Origin: a bacterium
GTDB taxonomy: Bacteria; SAR324; XYD2-FULL-50-16
Direction: 5' to 3'
NCBI GenBank assembly: GCA_018829445.1
Contig: JAHJTV010000101.1
Location: 1 to 64,000 of the forward strand
Length of the DNA stretch: 64,000 nt
Below the pieces are notes generated by a model. That model was not told the DNA's origin, made no database searches, and worked only from the letters and a program-made list of their open reading frames with translations. Both the position numbers and the translations under genes were made by a program. Positions 51,950-59,948 of the stretch are shown here, piece after piece (the stretch's first letter is position 1; the number at the start of each line of letters is the position of its first letter).

Positions 51950-53307
51950 TTCTAAAATTCGTCAGTTACCTGCGTTTTCATGGTTTGACGGTATCCACTT
52001 CCGCACTTCATGACGCCATTTTGGCCATGAAGTGGATCGATCTGCGAAATAAGCAACAGGTCTATTCAGCCATGGAATGCTGTCTGGTTCAAAATATAGA
52101 CGAACGGGAGAAATTTAAGAAGTTCTTTAAAAAGTTCTTTGATGATAAATCGCTGCTGGAACTGGAACAGGAGGAGGTGGCTTACAGGCTGCAGTTGCAG
52201 GAATTTATCTCCGATGTACGAAAAGACGGTGACTATGTAGGTCGTGTGTTGGCTGATTATCTGGAAGGTGAGGTGCTGGGTCTTCTTCAAAATCTTGGTG
52301 ATGATAAAACATTCAGGGTTGTTTACGATGAGGTGGCATCGGGTGTGGGAATGAGTAAGGAAAAAGCGCGCTTGGATATCCTGAAGCGAATCAGCAATCT
52401 TTCCGATAAAGCCGTTGATTTTGCCAACGGTTCTTTTCACCTGCCCAGGGAAAAGAGAGAATTGCTGTCAGATTTTTTGAGACAGCAACTGCAGGATGCT
52501 GCCGATTTGATCAAAAACAAGACAAAAAAGCGTAAAGTGAGAGATCAGCTGCTTCCATGGGAAAAGCAGAAAACACTTTCAAGCATCAGCTTCGACAAAC
52601 TGACAATGGAGGAGCAGGAGAAGGTGAAGCATGAGGTTGAACGTATCGCCCAGAAGCTGAAAGATGCTTTATCGAGGCAGAAAAAACGGGCAAGAAAGGG
52701 CCATTTGGATGTAAAAAACACCATCCGGGATTCGATGAAGTTCAATGGAGTTCCGTTTAATATAAAAACTCGAACCCCAAGCAAGAAAAAGGGAAAGATT
52801 ATTGCCATATGTGATATCTCCATGTCGGTAGCCTATGCCGCCCAGTTCACTCTCTTGCTGCTATACAGATTACAGAATCGATTTTCCAAAATCCGATCGT
52901 TTGTATTCATCAGGAACGCCTATGAAATTTCGGATCTGTTTAAAAAATACCCCCTGGAAGCGGCCCTGAAAAAAGCCATCAGTCAGCACCATATCGGAAT
53001 GGGACAGCTGACCAACTACGGAGCCACTTTTAAGTCATTTTTAAGCAGCTACCCCGGAGCCATTACCAAGGATACAACATTGCTGATTTTGGGAGACGCT
53101 TTAAATAACGGCGTTGATCCCCAGGTAGAGTATTTGAAGGAAATGGCAGATAAGGCTGCCAGGACAATCTGGCTGAATCCCGAGGAGGAAAAATACTGGT
53201 ACTCATCAGGCAGTGCTATCAGAGACTACAAACCCTACTGCACCCAGGTGGTTGAGTGTGCGACCATTGAACAACTGTCAGATTTTGCACGTAACCTGGT
53301 ACTATAG
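51937..53307 (+). CDS. VWA-domain protein (CoxE-like)
   Basis: In this 456-residue protein, the N-terminal half is helical and charged (about 1-265), and the C-terminal half is a von Willebrand factor A domain. The MIDAS reads CDISMSVAYAAQF (DxSxS), with GATFKSFL (Thr) and LGDALNNG (Asp) as the further metal residues. The VWA partner of MoxR ATPases recruits the client protein. The gene starts within the last codons of the MoxR gene (ATG at 51937, GGAG just upstream), which implies a stoichiometric complex. The client is unknown. Confidence 0.88.
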   Translation: MVSMILKFVSYLRFHGLTVSTSALHDAILAMKWIDLRNKQQVYSAMECCLVQNIDEREKFKKFFKKFFDDKSLLELEQEEVAYRLQLQEFISDVRKDGDYVGRVLADYLEGEVLGLLQNLGDDKTFRVVYDEVASGVGMSKEKARLDILKRISNLSDKAVDFANGSFHLPREKRELLSDFLRQQLQDAADLIKNKTKKRKVRDQLLPWEKQKTLSSISFDKLTMEEQEKVKHEVERIAQKLKDALSRQKKRARKGHLDVKNTIRDSMKFNGVPFNIKTRTPSKKKGKIIAICDISMSVAYAAQFTLLLLYRLQNRFSKIRSFVFIRNAYEISDLFKKYPLEAALKKAISQHHIGMGQLTNYGATFKSFLSSYPGAITKDTTLLILGDALNNGVDPQVEYLKEMADKAARTIWLNPEEEKYWYSSGSAIRDYKPYCTQVVECATIEQLSDFARNLVL

Positions 53308-53331
53308 AAATATTGAGGATGGAGAAAGAAC

Positions 53332-53808
53332 ATGGCAGATGTTATCATATATGAAGATAAGTATTTTACGGTTGTCAGTCCCGAGTTCCCACTGAATTGC
53401 CGGGAGGACGGAGGACATCTGGTGCTATTGAAGAAAGAGAGGGTGGATGATCGTTCCGAGCTATCATGGCAGGAAGCAATCGATTTTATGAGAATATCCA
53501 TGATGACCGGTAGAGCCATCTATGAGATTCTTGAAGTCGAGCGCGTGAACTACGAAGACCTGGGGAATTGGGGGATTGATAAGCCGGTAGGATCAAGCAT
53601 GCACCTGCATTTTTTCGGTCGAGCCAGGGAGCAACTCCATCAAATCCGCGGGGATCACATGAAAATCTACCCCGAAGGACATAAAATATACCAGGGTCAT
53701 CTTAAACCCCTGAACGAGGAGGAAACTGCCAGTTTGAAAGCATCCATTGCCGAGATTGCAAAAGAAGACAAGTACACGAAAATGGCCGAGATTGCAGGAG
53801 TGAATTAG
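53332..53808 (+). CDS. HIT-family protein with a variant His triad
   Basis: This 158-residue protein resembles HIT nucleotide hydrolases/transferases: GHLVLLKKERV near the N-terminus, VNYEDLGNWG and the loop GSSMHLHFFGRA. The last gives only H-x-H before two aromatic residues where classical HIT proteins have H-x-H-x-H, so the active site is a variant. It follows the VWA gene after 24 bases and is probably in the MoxR operon. Substrates of HIT proteins are nucleotidyl phosphates, but none can be named here. Confidence 0.75.
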   Translation: MADVIIYEDKYFTVVSPEFPLNCREDGGHLVLLKKERVDDRSELSWQEAIDFMRISMMTGRAIYEILEVERVNYEDLGNWGIDKPVGSSMHLHFFGRAREQLHQIRGDHMKIYPEGHKIYQGHLKPLNEEETASLKASIAEIAKEDKYTKMAEIAGVN

Positions 53809-54031
53809 AGTCAAAGAAAGAGCAAACTCGAAAAAGAGATCAGGAAGCTGCAGGAAACACCAGACCGCATTATTGAATCCATATCTTCGATCTGAATAGA
53901 TTGAAACAAATACCATTGTTTATTTAAAAAAATCCAGTAAGGACTTCCTTCCTTTAAAAATTTCAACCCGTTATTGGAAAAAGGATTCTACCGCTTTTAA
54001 CTGAAAGTTTTTATTTTAAGGAGATAACAAA

Positions 54032-54118
54032 ATGGTATACGAAAACAATCCATGGCAAAAATCAATAAAAAAGCCTTACGGTAAGCGTAAAAAAGGTACA
54101 TTCAAAAAACAGATTTGA
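54032..54118 (+). CDS. Basic 28-residue peptide of unknown function
   Basis: A mini-ORF opens at ATG 54032, eight bases after a perfect AAGGAG (54018-54023). It encodes a 28-residue, very basic peptide (MVYENNPWQKSIKKPYGKR then KKGTFKKQI) with nine Lys and one Arg. The coding sequence ends inside the left arm and loop of a strong intrinsic terminator, so the mRNA would be very short. The gap 53809-54362 holds nothing else convincing, apart from a TTTGAGG-ttt-CCTCAAA hairpin at 54231-54247. No family is recognised. It could be a ribosome- or nucleic-acid-binding micro-protein or a leader peptide. Confidence 0.5.
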   Translation: MVYENNPWQKSIKKPYGKRKKGTFKKQI

Positions 54119-54141
54119 ATGTACCTTTCGTTGCTTTTTTT
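54092..54141 (+). terminator. Strong intrinsic terminator overlapping the mini-ORF
   Basis: AAAGGTACATTCAAA (54092-54106) and TTTGAATGTACCTTT (54114-54128) form a perfect 15-bp stem with a 7-base loop, followed by CGTTGC and a run of seven T (54135-54141). The stop codon of the 28-residue ORF (54116-54118) lies in the right arm. Confidence 0.85.
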
Positions 54142-54362
54142 CTCAACTTTGACCCGGAAAGAACCCGCTCAACAAATCGCTTCACAATAATCTCTTCTTT
54201 ACTCTTGCCGGTGGTCATTTAATCTACTGATTTGAGGTTTCCTCAAAAACGACATTACCGTTATCATACACAGATATCTGATATCGCATTCTTTTTTGAT
54301 ACCACGAACAAATGCCAATGATTTCAAGCTGTAAATAAAAAATTCACAGAAGGAGTTTAACA

Positions 54363-55199
54363 ATGGTGATTATAGAGCCTCATATTCACACTTTTTCAAG
54401 AACGACAGATGATTTTCAAAACATGTTCGCAGCCAATATCAGGGCAGTTGTTGAACCCTCATTCTGGCTTGGATCAGACAGGAGATATGCCGGTACTTTT
54501 TTTGACTATTTTCGGCTGATTCTGGAATTTGAAACCATAAGACTCAAAAGATTTGGAATTGATCATTTTGCTGCAATTGCGGTCAATCCCAAGGAATCAG
54601 AAAACCGGGAACTGGTTGATGAAGTGCTGGCGGGAATTGGGGAATATCTTGATCATGAAAGATGTGTGGCTTTAGGAGAGATCGGTTTGAATAATATTAC
54701 TGCAAACGAGATCTATTCATTCAAAAGACAATTGCAGATGGCGGAGGAAAGAGAAATGCCGGTTGTAATTCATCTCCCGCATTTTAATAAATCTGAAGGA
54801 ATCAGGGTCATACTTGATGTTATCAACGAAACCGGGGCAAGCGGGGAAAGAATATTGATTGATCACAACACTGAAGAAACCCTGGCTGTTGCCAAACAAT
54901 CCGGATGCTACACCGGGTTGACCGTTTATCCCTATTCAAAGCTCAATCCTCAACGAGTATCTGCACTGATTAAGGAATTCGGATATGATAAAACAATTGT
55001 TTCCGGTTCAGCGGACTGGGGTGTTTCCGATCCGCTCAGTTTACCCAAAACCATTGAATTTATGCGAAAGGACGGCCATCCGGAAGAAGTTCTGGAAAAG
55101 ATCTTTTATAACAACGCTATGGCATTCTATTCTCACTCACCCAACTGGAAACCGGATTTTATGTTGAGACCCGTACCTGTCAGCGAATACCAGAGATGA
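54363..55199 (+). CDS. eboB: TatD-like metal-dependent hydrolase (EboB-like)
   Basis: This 278-residue TIM-barrel amidohydrolase relative has metal ligands visible as EPHIHTF (HxH), GEIGLN (Glu), VIHLPHF (His), LIDHNTEE (His) and SADWGVSD (Asp). It differs from housekeeping TatD by length and flanks, and its neighbours identify it as the EboB component of an EBO-type cluster. In cyanobacteria that cluster helps move a scytonemin precursor to the periplasm; the biochemistry of EboB is unknown. AAGGAG lies upstream of the ATG, and the stop overlaps the next start by four bases (ATGA). Confidence 0.85.
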   Translation: MVIIEPHIHTFSRTTDDFQNMFAANIRAVVEPSFWLGSDRRYAGTFFDYFRLILEFETIRLKRFGIDHFAAIAVNPKESENRELVDEVLAGIGEYLDHERCVALGEIGLNNITANEIYSFKRQLQMAEEREMPVVIHLPHFNKSEGIRVILDVINETGASGERILIDHNTEETLAVAKQSGCYTGLTVYPYSKLNPQRVSALIKEFGYDKTIVSGSADWGVSDPLSLPKTIEFMRKDGHPEEVLEKIFYNNAMAFYSHSPNWKPDFMLRPVPVSEYQR

Positions 55200-56065
55200 T
55201 AAAAGGAAATCAAGCCAATGCCTGGTTACAACTGTTCAGGCTTCCAAATCTTTTTACGGTACCCGGCGAAGCATTGGTCGGGGGAATGCTTGCAGGGGTC
55301 TCAACAAACTCGATCTTTTTTGCTGGACTGGCTTTCCTTTTCATCTATATGGGCGGACTGGCTGTCAATGATATCGTTGATTATGAAGAGGATAGCCGTG
55401 AAAGGAGTTGGCGTCCTCTGCCAGCAGGATGGATTTCAAAATCCAAGGCAGTTTTAGCGGCTATTATCGTTTACAGCTCCGGATTAATAGTCGCTTTTTT
55501 TCTTGACGGATTGGGTGATTTTTTTGCTGCTACCTCATTGATCATCATTGTTACACTGTTTTATAACCTTGCCGCCAGGAAGATACCGCCCATAGGATGG
55601 ACCGCAGTAGCATTGTGCAGGGCTCTCATCCCGGTTTCTCTTTATCTGATGTCCGACCGTATGTCTATAATGCCCTGGATTTATTCCATGGGTATTTTCA
55701 CTTATATCTGGATTATCTCAGCAGCGGCATACAACGAAACCAGGGGTGCTCCGGCATTTCCCATCCATATTCTGCTTCCGTTTTCTGTTGTAATCACTTT
55801 GGTTGTTCTCAACATTCATTCCGGGGTTTCACCCTTAATGATACTCTGGGGCGTTCCTGCAATTTTTTTGGTTTTTTATCTGACGTCCGGAATAAAAAGA
55901 GCAAAAGAACCGGTCATGGTTCAGACCTATATCGGAAAAAGTATTGGTGCCGTCCTTATCTTTCAGGGAGCGGCCCTGCTTGTAACGGGAAGTTATGCGG
56001 GTGCTCTGTTATGGATCATTTATCCTTTCTCAAGTTTGACAGCAAAAAAATACAAAGGCAGTTAA
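55196..56065 (+). CDS. eboC: UbiA-family prenyltransferase (EboC-like)
   Basis: This 289-residue integral membrane protein has about eight to nine helices. The first aromatic-prenyltransferase motif is present as VNDIVDYEEDSRERSWRPLP (NDxxDxxxD). The second Asp-rich motif is weak; YNLAARKIPPIGW is seen instead. UbiA enzymes transfer prenyl groups to aromatic or other acceptors. EboC is the membrane component of EBO clusters, and its substrate is not established. It overlaps eboB by 4 bases and precedes the phosphodiesterase gene by 1 base, so the genes are tightly coupled. Confidence 0.88.
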   Translation: MIKGNQANAWLQLFRLPNLFTVPGEALVGGMLAGVSTNSIFFAGLAFLFIYMGGLAVNDIVDYEEDSRERSWRPLPAGWISKSKAVLAAIIVYSSGLIVAFFLDGLGDFFAATSLIIIVTLFYNLAARKIPPIGWTAVALCRALIPVSLYLMSDRMSIMPWIYSMGIFTYIWIISAAAYNETRGAPAFPIHILLPFSVVITLVVLNIHSGVSPLMILWGVPAIFLVFYLTSGIKRAKEPVMVQTYIGKSIGAVLIFQGAALLVTGSYAGALLWIIYPFSSLTAKKYKGS

Positions 56066-56066
56066 T

Positions 56067-57329
56067 ATGAAACTTCTATTTATTGAATGCGCCTCATTGG
56101 GTCATCAGTTCGCCCAGGAAAACATTGGGGACGATCTTCTGGGGATGCCCTTAATGAAGCTAAAACCGATCTTTCCTGACGTCACCTGCACTGTACAGGC
56201 AACCCTAAAAACGGGAAAGCCGCCTTCCGATCATGGAATAATCTGCAATGGGTATTTCAACCGAGAACTCAGAAAGACATATTTTTGGGAACAGTCCAGT
56301 CAATTGATTTCAGGAGAGAGGTGGTTCCAGCAAGGCAGGAAAACAGGAAAAACAGTGGGAATAACCTTTGTTCAACAGTCTTTGGGGGAAGAGGTTGATA
56401 TTGTGTTTTCTCCCCAACCGATCCATAAGCATCATGGCGGAATGATTTTTGATAGTCTTACGTTACCGTCTGAGCTGAAGGAGAGTTTGAGAAGCAGACT
56501 TGGGAAGTTTCCCCTATTTAAATACTGGGGACCTTTGGCCGGAATTCAATCTTCCAGATGGATCGCTTTATCCACCTCAATTATCCTTGAAGAATACTCT
56601 CCCGACCTCTTTTTTACCTATATTCCGCATCTGGATTATGCGCTTCAGAAGTTCGGCACCCAACACAATAAATCCCGAAAAAGCGCAATTGAATTCAGAG
56701 ATCTTGTCCTGCCCATGCTTAGGGAAGCTAAAGAATTAGGTTACAAAATCATTCTTTTTGGAGATTCCGCCATCGAGGATGTTAAAGGTGTTTTATACCC
56801 CAATAAAATTCTGGCAGAACATGGTTTTCTCAAACTAAGAAACATCGAAGGGATGCTTTATCCTGATTTCTTTTATACTCCGGCATTTGCCTTGTGTGAT
56901 CACCAGATTAGCCACGTCTATTGCAATCCTTCCTGTATCGAAACACTGGCTGAAGTATTTGAAAACACAAAGGGGATTGAAGAGGTATTTACCGGAAATG
57001 CAATCAATATGGCGGGTTTGAATCATCAAAAAAGTGGAGAAATTATTTTAAAAGCGGCTCAGGGGATGTGGTTTGCTTATTCGTGGTGGGATCGAAAATC
57101 TCAGAAACCCGAATATGCATCACATATGGATATTCACAACAAACCTGGTTTTGATCCTGCTGAGCTGTTTTTTGGTTTCCCTCCTCCTTCAACCTGCACC
57201 GATTTTTCAAAGGTAAAAGGAACTCACGGAGCCGGTAGAAATCCGCTTGCTCTTTATTCCGACTTGATAGATAAGGACACTGATCTATACAGCATGATAA
57301 ATGAAGTCGCATTAAAATGGATGGCATAA
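56067..57329 (+). CDS. eboF: Alkaline phosphatase-superfamily protein (nucleotide pyrophosphatase type, EboF-like)
   Basis: This 420-residue member of the type I phosphodiesterase/nucleotide pyrophosphatase group has a probable nucleophile Thr in CTVQATLKTGKPPSDHGI (about 40-58), HLDYALQKFG (Asp/His pair near 190), ILFGDSAIED, ALCDHQISH and a late THGAGRNP with metal-type His. It lacks an obvious signal peptide, so it is predicted cytoplasmic. Homologues are EboF of EBO clusters, of unknown substrate. In many EBO clusters eboF is last; here it lies third. Its TAA overlaps the next ATG (TAATG). Confidence 0.83.
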   Translation: MKLLFIECASLGHQFAQENIGDDLLGMPLMKLKPIFPDVTCTVQATLKTGKPPSDHGIICNGYFNRELRKTYFWEQSSQLISGERWFQQGRKTGKTVGITFVQQSLGEEVDIVFSPQPIHKHHGGMIFDSLTLPSELKESLRSRLGKFPLFKYWGPLAGIQSSRWIALSTSIILEEYSPDLFFTYIPHLDYALQKFGTQHNKSRKSAIEFRDLVLPMLREAKELGYKIILFGDSAIEDVKGVLYPNKILAEHGFLKLRNIEGMLYPDFFYTPAFALCDHQISHVYCNPSCIETLAEVFENTKGIEEVFTGNAINMAGLNHQKSGEIILKAAQGMWFAYSWWDRKSQKPEYASHMDIHNKPGFDPAELFFGFPPPSTCTDFSKVKGTHGAGRNPLALYSDLIDKDTDLYSMINEVALKWMA

Positions 57330-58531
57330 TGACAGAGCAACATAAACCGACAGGTCGATACACACAAAAAATAGAGCTAAGCCTGAAGCAGGAGATTATC
57401 TTTACCAGAGATATCTTTGCCCCTGAAAACCAATCGATTAAGGAGTTGATTCCGACTGGTGCGGAAGTTTTCGCTTTGATTGATAGCGGTTTAATGGAAA
57501 CAAACCCGGAATTGTTAAAACATCTGACACAATATCTTCAAATCAATAATTATAAGGGGCCGGTTGAAAATCTTATTGCTGTTCCCGGTGGTGAGCAGAT
57601 TAAAAACAACCCCGAAGAAATCAAGAAGATAATAAAGTGCATCGAGAATAATGGATTGAATCGCCATTCCTATCTTATCGCAATAGGAGGCGGGGCTGTT
57701 CTGGATGCGGTTGGATTTGCCGCTTCGATTGTGCACAGGGGAATCAGGCATATTCGAATTCCAAGCACGGTTCTGTCTCAAAACGATTCCGGTATGGGTG
57801 TCAAAAATGGAATTAACCATTTGGGCCACAAGAACTTTCTCGGTGCATTTTGTCCTCCCGAAGGAGTGATTGTCGATTATCATCTCCTGAATACCCTTCC
57901 TGATCGCTATTATCGAGCCGGTATCAGTGAGGCGTTCAAAGTAGCGATTATAAAGGATAGTGACTTTCTCGTTTGGCTCACCGAAAATGCTCACAAAGCC
58001 TCAAGAAGATGTCAGGCTGAAATGGAACAGCTTGTTCAAAGATGTGCACTTTTGCATCTCAATCATATTGCATCTTCAGGTGATCCTTTTGAAAAGGAAT
58101 CAGCACGACCCCTTGATTTTGGACATTGGAGCGCTCACCATCTGGAAGAGATCACCCACAACGATCTTAATCATGGCGAAGCCGTTGCCATAGGAATCTG
58201 TCTTGACCTCCAAATCGCCGCATATCTGAAATTGATTTCAGAAGATGACGCAGAACTGGTAACAGAAGCGCTTCAAAAGTGCGGTCTGCCGATATGGCAT
58301 GATGCCCTTCTATTGAAGAAAAACAGCATATTACTCTTGATGTCGGGATTGGAATCTTTTCAGAAGCATATTGGTGGTAGCCTCACTTTGGTAATGCCGC
58401 AGGGTTTTGGTAATGAAACCGAGATCCATTTCTTATCGGAAGAGATACTGGCAATAGCACTTAAAAAGATGGAATCCATTGTCAAAAAAGTTGGAGGAGA
58501 ACAATGCTTATTGGAAATGATTTCACGGTGA
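57329..58531 (+). CDS. eboD: 3-dehydroquinate synthase-like protein (EboD-like)
   Basis: This 400-residue AroB-family protein has GGGAVLDAVGFAASIVHRGI (NAD-binding Gly loop), PSTVLSQNDSGMGVKNGINH and the metal ligands in GISEAFKVAIIKD (Glu), SAHHLE (His) and LNHGEAVAIG (His). It probably cyclises a sugar phosphate-like substrate. Secondary-metabolism paralogues (DOI synthase, EEVS, EboD) use others than the shikimate substrate, and the location in an EBO cluster argues against a housekeeping aroB. The ATG at 57329 overlaps the previous stop; an in-frame ATG at 57317 would add four residues. Confidence 0.87.
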   Translation: MTEQHKPTGRYTQKIELSLKQEIIFTRDIFAPENQSIKELIPTGAEVFALIDSGLMETNPELLKHLTQYLQINNYKGPVENLIAVPGGEQIKNNPEEIKKIIKCIENNGLNRHSYLIAIGGGAVLDAVGFAASIVHRGIRHIRIPSTVLSQNDSGMGVKNGINHLGHKNFLGAFCPPEGVIVDYHLLNTLPDRYYRAGISEAFKVAIIKDSDFLVWLTENAHKASRRCQAEMEQLVQRCALLHLNHIASSGDPFEKESARPLDFGHWSAHHLEEITHNDLNHGEAVAIGICLDLQIAAYLKLISEDDAELVTEALQKCGLPIWHDALLLKKNSILLLMSGLESFQKHIGGSLTLVMPQGFGNETEIHFLSEEILAIALKKMESIVKKVGGEQCLLEMISR

Positions 58532-59610
58532 CCTATTGTATGAACATCTTTCCTGTCTATGATGTTCAAAATTTGTCAGCCCTTCTTGATGAAAAGATCC
58601 CCGGGATCATGGAAAGATTTCGATACGACCAGTCCGTTGTTCCTTTGGGTTTGTGGTTTCCACTAAATCTTCTTGAAGAATTAAGGGACAATTCGATGGT
58701 TGGAAAGATTATGGAGAGGCACAATCAACGCATTTGTACTCTCAATGCCTTTCCCCAGGGGCAGTTTCATCAAAAACGTATCAAGGAAAAGGTTTACTTC
58801 CCCGACTGGGAGGATGAAAAGAGACTCGCTTACACCTGCAAAGTGATTGATTTTGCTTCAAAGCTTCCCTTAACTCCAGGAATCATACCGGTTTCGACTG
58901 TGCCGATTACATTCGGTTCCAATTATTCGGATTGTGTTTTGGATAATCTTGAAAAAATGTGCAGTTTTCTGGAGCGGATGCGAAGAGATAAAGGGATTCA
59001 TTTTCGCCTGCTTTTGGAACCGGAGCCCGGATGCACCTTGGATCGGATTTCCAATACGGAAGCATTTTTAAAAAAGCTGTCTCTTAGGCATCCAAAATCA
59101 GCGGAATATATCGGGATTTGTATCGATACCTGCCATTGTGCGGTTATGCATGAAAACCCTGCCGATTTTTTTGACAGGATTATCACCCTTGGTTTTTCTG
59201 TCGATAAGATTCAAATTTCGTCAGCACTTAAGTTGCCCGAAGGAAATAAAAAGCAGCTTCTCAAAGAATTTGACGAAGAGACTTATCTTCATCAGACAAC
59301 AATAAGGGATGCACAAGGCCAGATGCATTTCTTTGATGATCTTGGTGAAGCCCTTGTTTCCGATATCCAGGGAGAAACTCGAACCCATTTCCACATTCCC
59401 CTTCACTCCAAACCGGTTTCTCCATTAAGATCAACAACAGACCAGCTGGACAAGGATTTTTTTCGAAAAGTTGCTAATGGGGGTAGAATCCTTGAGATAG
59501 AAACCTACACCTTTTCCGTCCTGCCCGATAAAGAAACAGATGTTATTACTTCAATTGTTAATGAACTAAACTGGCTTGATAGAAGTCTGAAAACAGCTCT
59601 AGAAGATTGA
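58504..59610 (+). CDS. eboE: Xylose isomerase-like TIM-barrel protein (EboE-like)
   Basis: This 368-residue TIM barrel of the sugar phosphate isomerase/epimerase class includes GIIPVSTVPITFGS, LLLEPEPGCTLD (metal Glu), IGICIDTCHCAVMHENP (Asp/His) and IQISSALKLPEGN, then HFHIPLHSKP. This matches the EboE component of EBO clusters. It starts 28 bases inside eboD at an ATG preceded by GGAGGAG, implying coupling. It is the last gene of the five-gene run (59610). EboA, the sixth usual member, is not seen in the window. Confidence 0.85.
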   Translation: MLIGNDFTVTYCMNIFPVYDVQNLSALLDEKIPGIMERFRYDQSVVPLGLWFPLNLLEELRDNSMVGKIMERHNQRICTLNAFPQGQFHQKRIKEKVYFPDWEDEKRLAYTCKVIDFASKLPLTPGIIPVSTVPITFGSNYSDCVLDNLEKMCSFLERMRRDKGIHFRLLLEPEPGCTLDRISNTEAFLKKLSLRHPKSAEYIGICIDTCHCAVMHENPADFFDRIITLGFSVDKIQISSALKLPEGNKKQLLKEFDEETYLHQTTIRDAQGQMHFFDDLGEALVSDIQGETRTHFHIPLHSKPVSPLRSTTDQLDKDFFRKVANGGRILEIETYTFSVLPDKETDVITSIVNELNWLDRSLKTALED

Positions 59611-59621
59611 TGGACGGTAGA

Positions 59622-59639
59622 GCGGCTTTACATGGCCGC
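59622..59639 (+). terminator. Hairpin after the EBO cluster
   Basis: GCGGC (59622-59626) and GCCGC (59635-59639) pair around TTTACATG, 11 bases after the eboE stop. It has the TTACAT-centred layout of the hairpin at 9473-9492, so it may be both a terminator and a member of a dispersed repeat. Confidence 0.45.
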
Positions 59640-59654
59640 CTTTGATCTGGTATT

Positions 59655-59870
59655 GGCGGGGATGTAACCCAATAAACGCTTACTTATGTAAAAGATCATT
59701 AGTAGTTTTCAATTAACAATTGATTATTGACTATTTGAAAAAACCTCATAAACATAATAAGTTGATTTAAAAGAAGAAATAATCAACAGTCAATTGATAA
59801 TAATTAATTGTCAAAAAAACGTATTTCTATTTGCTCTTAAGTTAGCGTTTATGGGAGTACCCCCACCCTA
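59655..59870. mobile_element. MITE-like palindromic element
   Basis: The ends are imperfect terminal inverted repeats. The left end (59655-59690) reads GGCGGGGATGTAACCC then AATAAACGCTTACTTATG. The right end (59836-59870), as reverse complement, reads GGTGGGGGTACTCCC then ATAAACGCTAACTTAAG. Inside, AT-rich inverted segments around ATTGATTATTGACT (about 59720) and AGTCAATTGATAAT (about 59788) extend the fold, so the whole 216 bases can form one long hairpin. There is no coding capacity. The gap 59611-59948 otherwise holds only the hairpin at 59622. Confidence 0.6.
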
Positions 59871-59948
59871 CCATAATCACTGCTCTGACCAAGTATCCTT
59901 TGAAAGCCTTACATCAGCAAAATTGATATGAGGGCTGGTTTTGGGACA

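Noticed and set aside
53809-53896. Read-through after the HIT gene stop into a Lys/Glu-rich stretch
   Set aside because: An amber stop followed by about 28 codons without similarity; no reason to assume suppression or a separate gene.
54119-54222. Minus-strand frame of about 38 codons beginning MTTGKSKEE
   Set aside because: It overlaps the terminator and has no ribosome site; possibly an old gene tail but not supportable.
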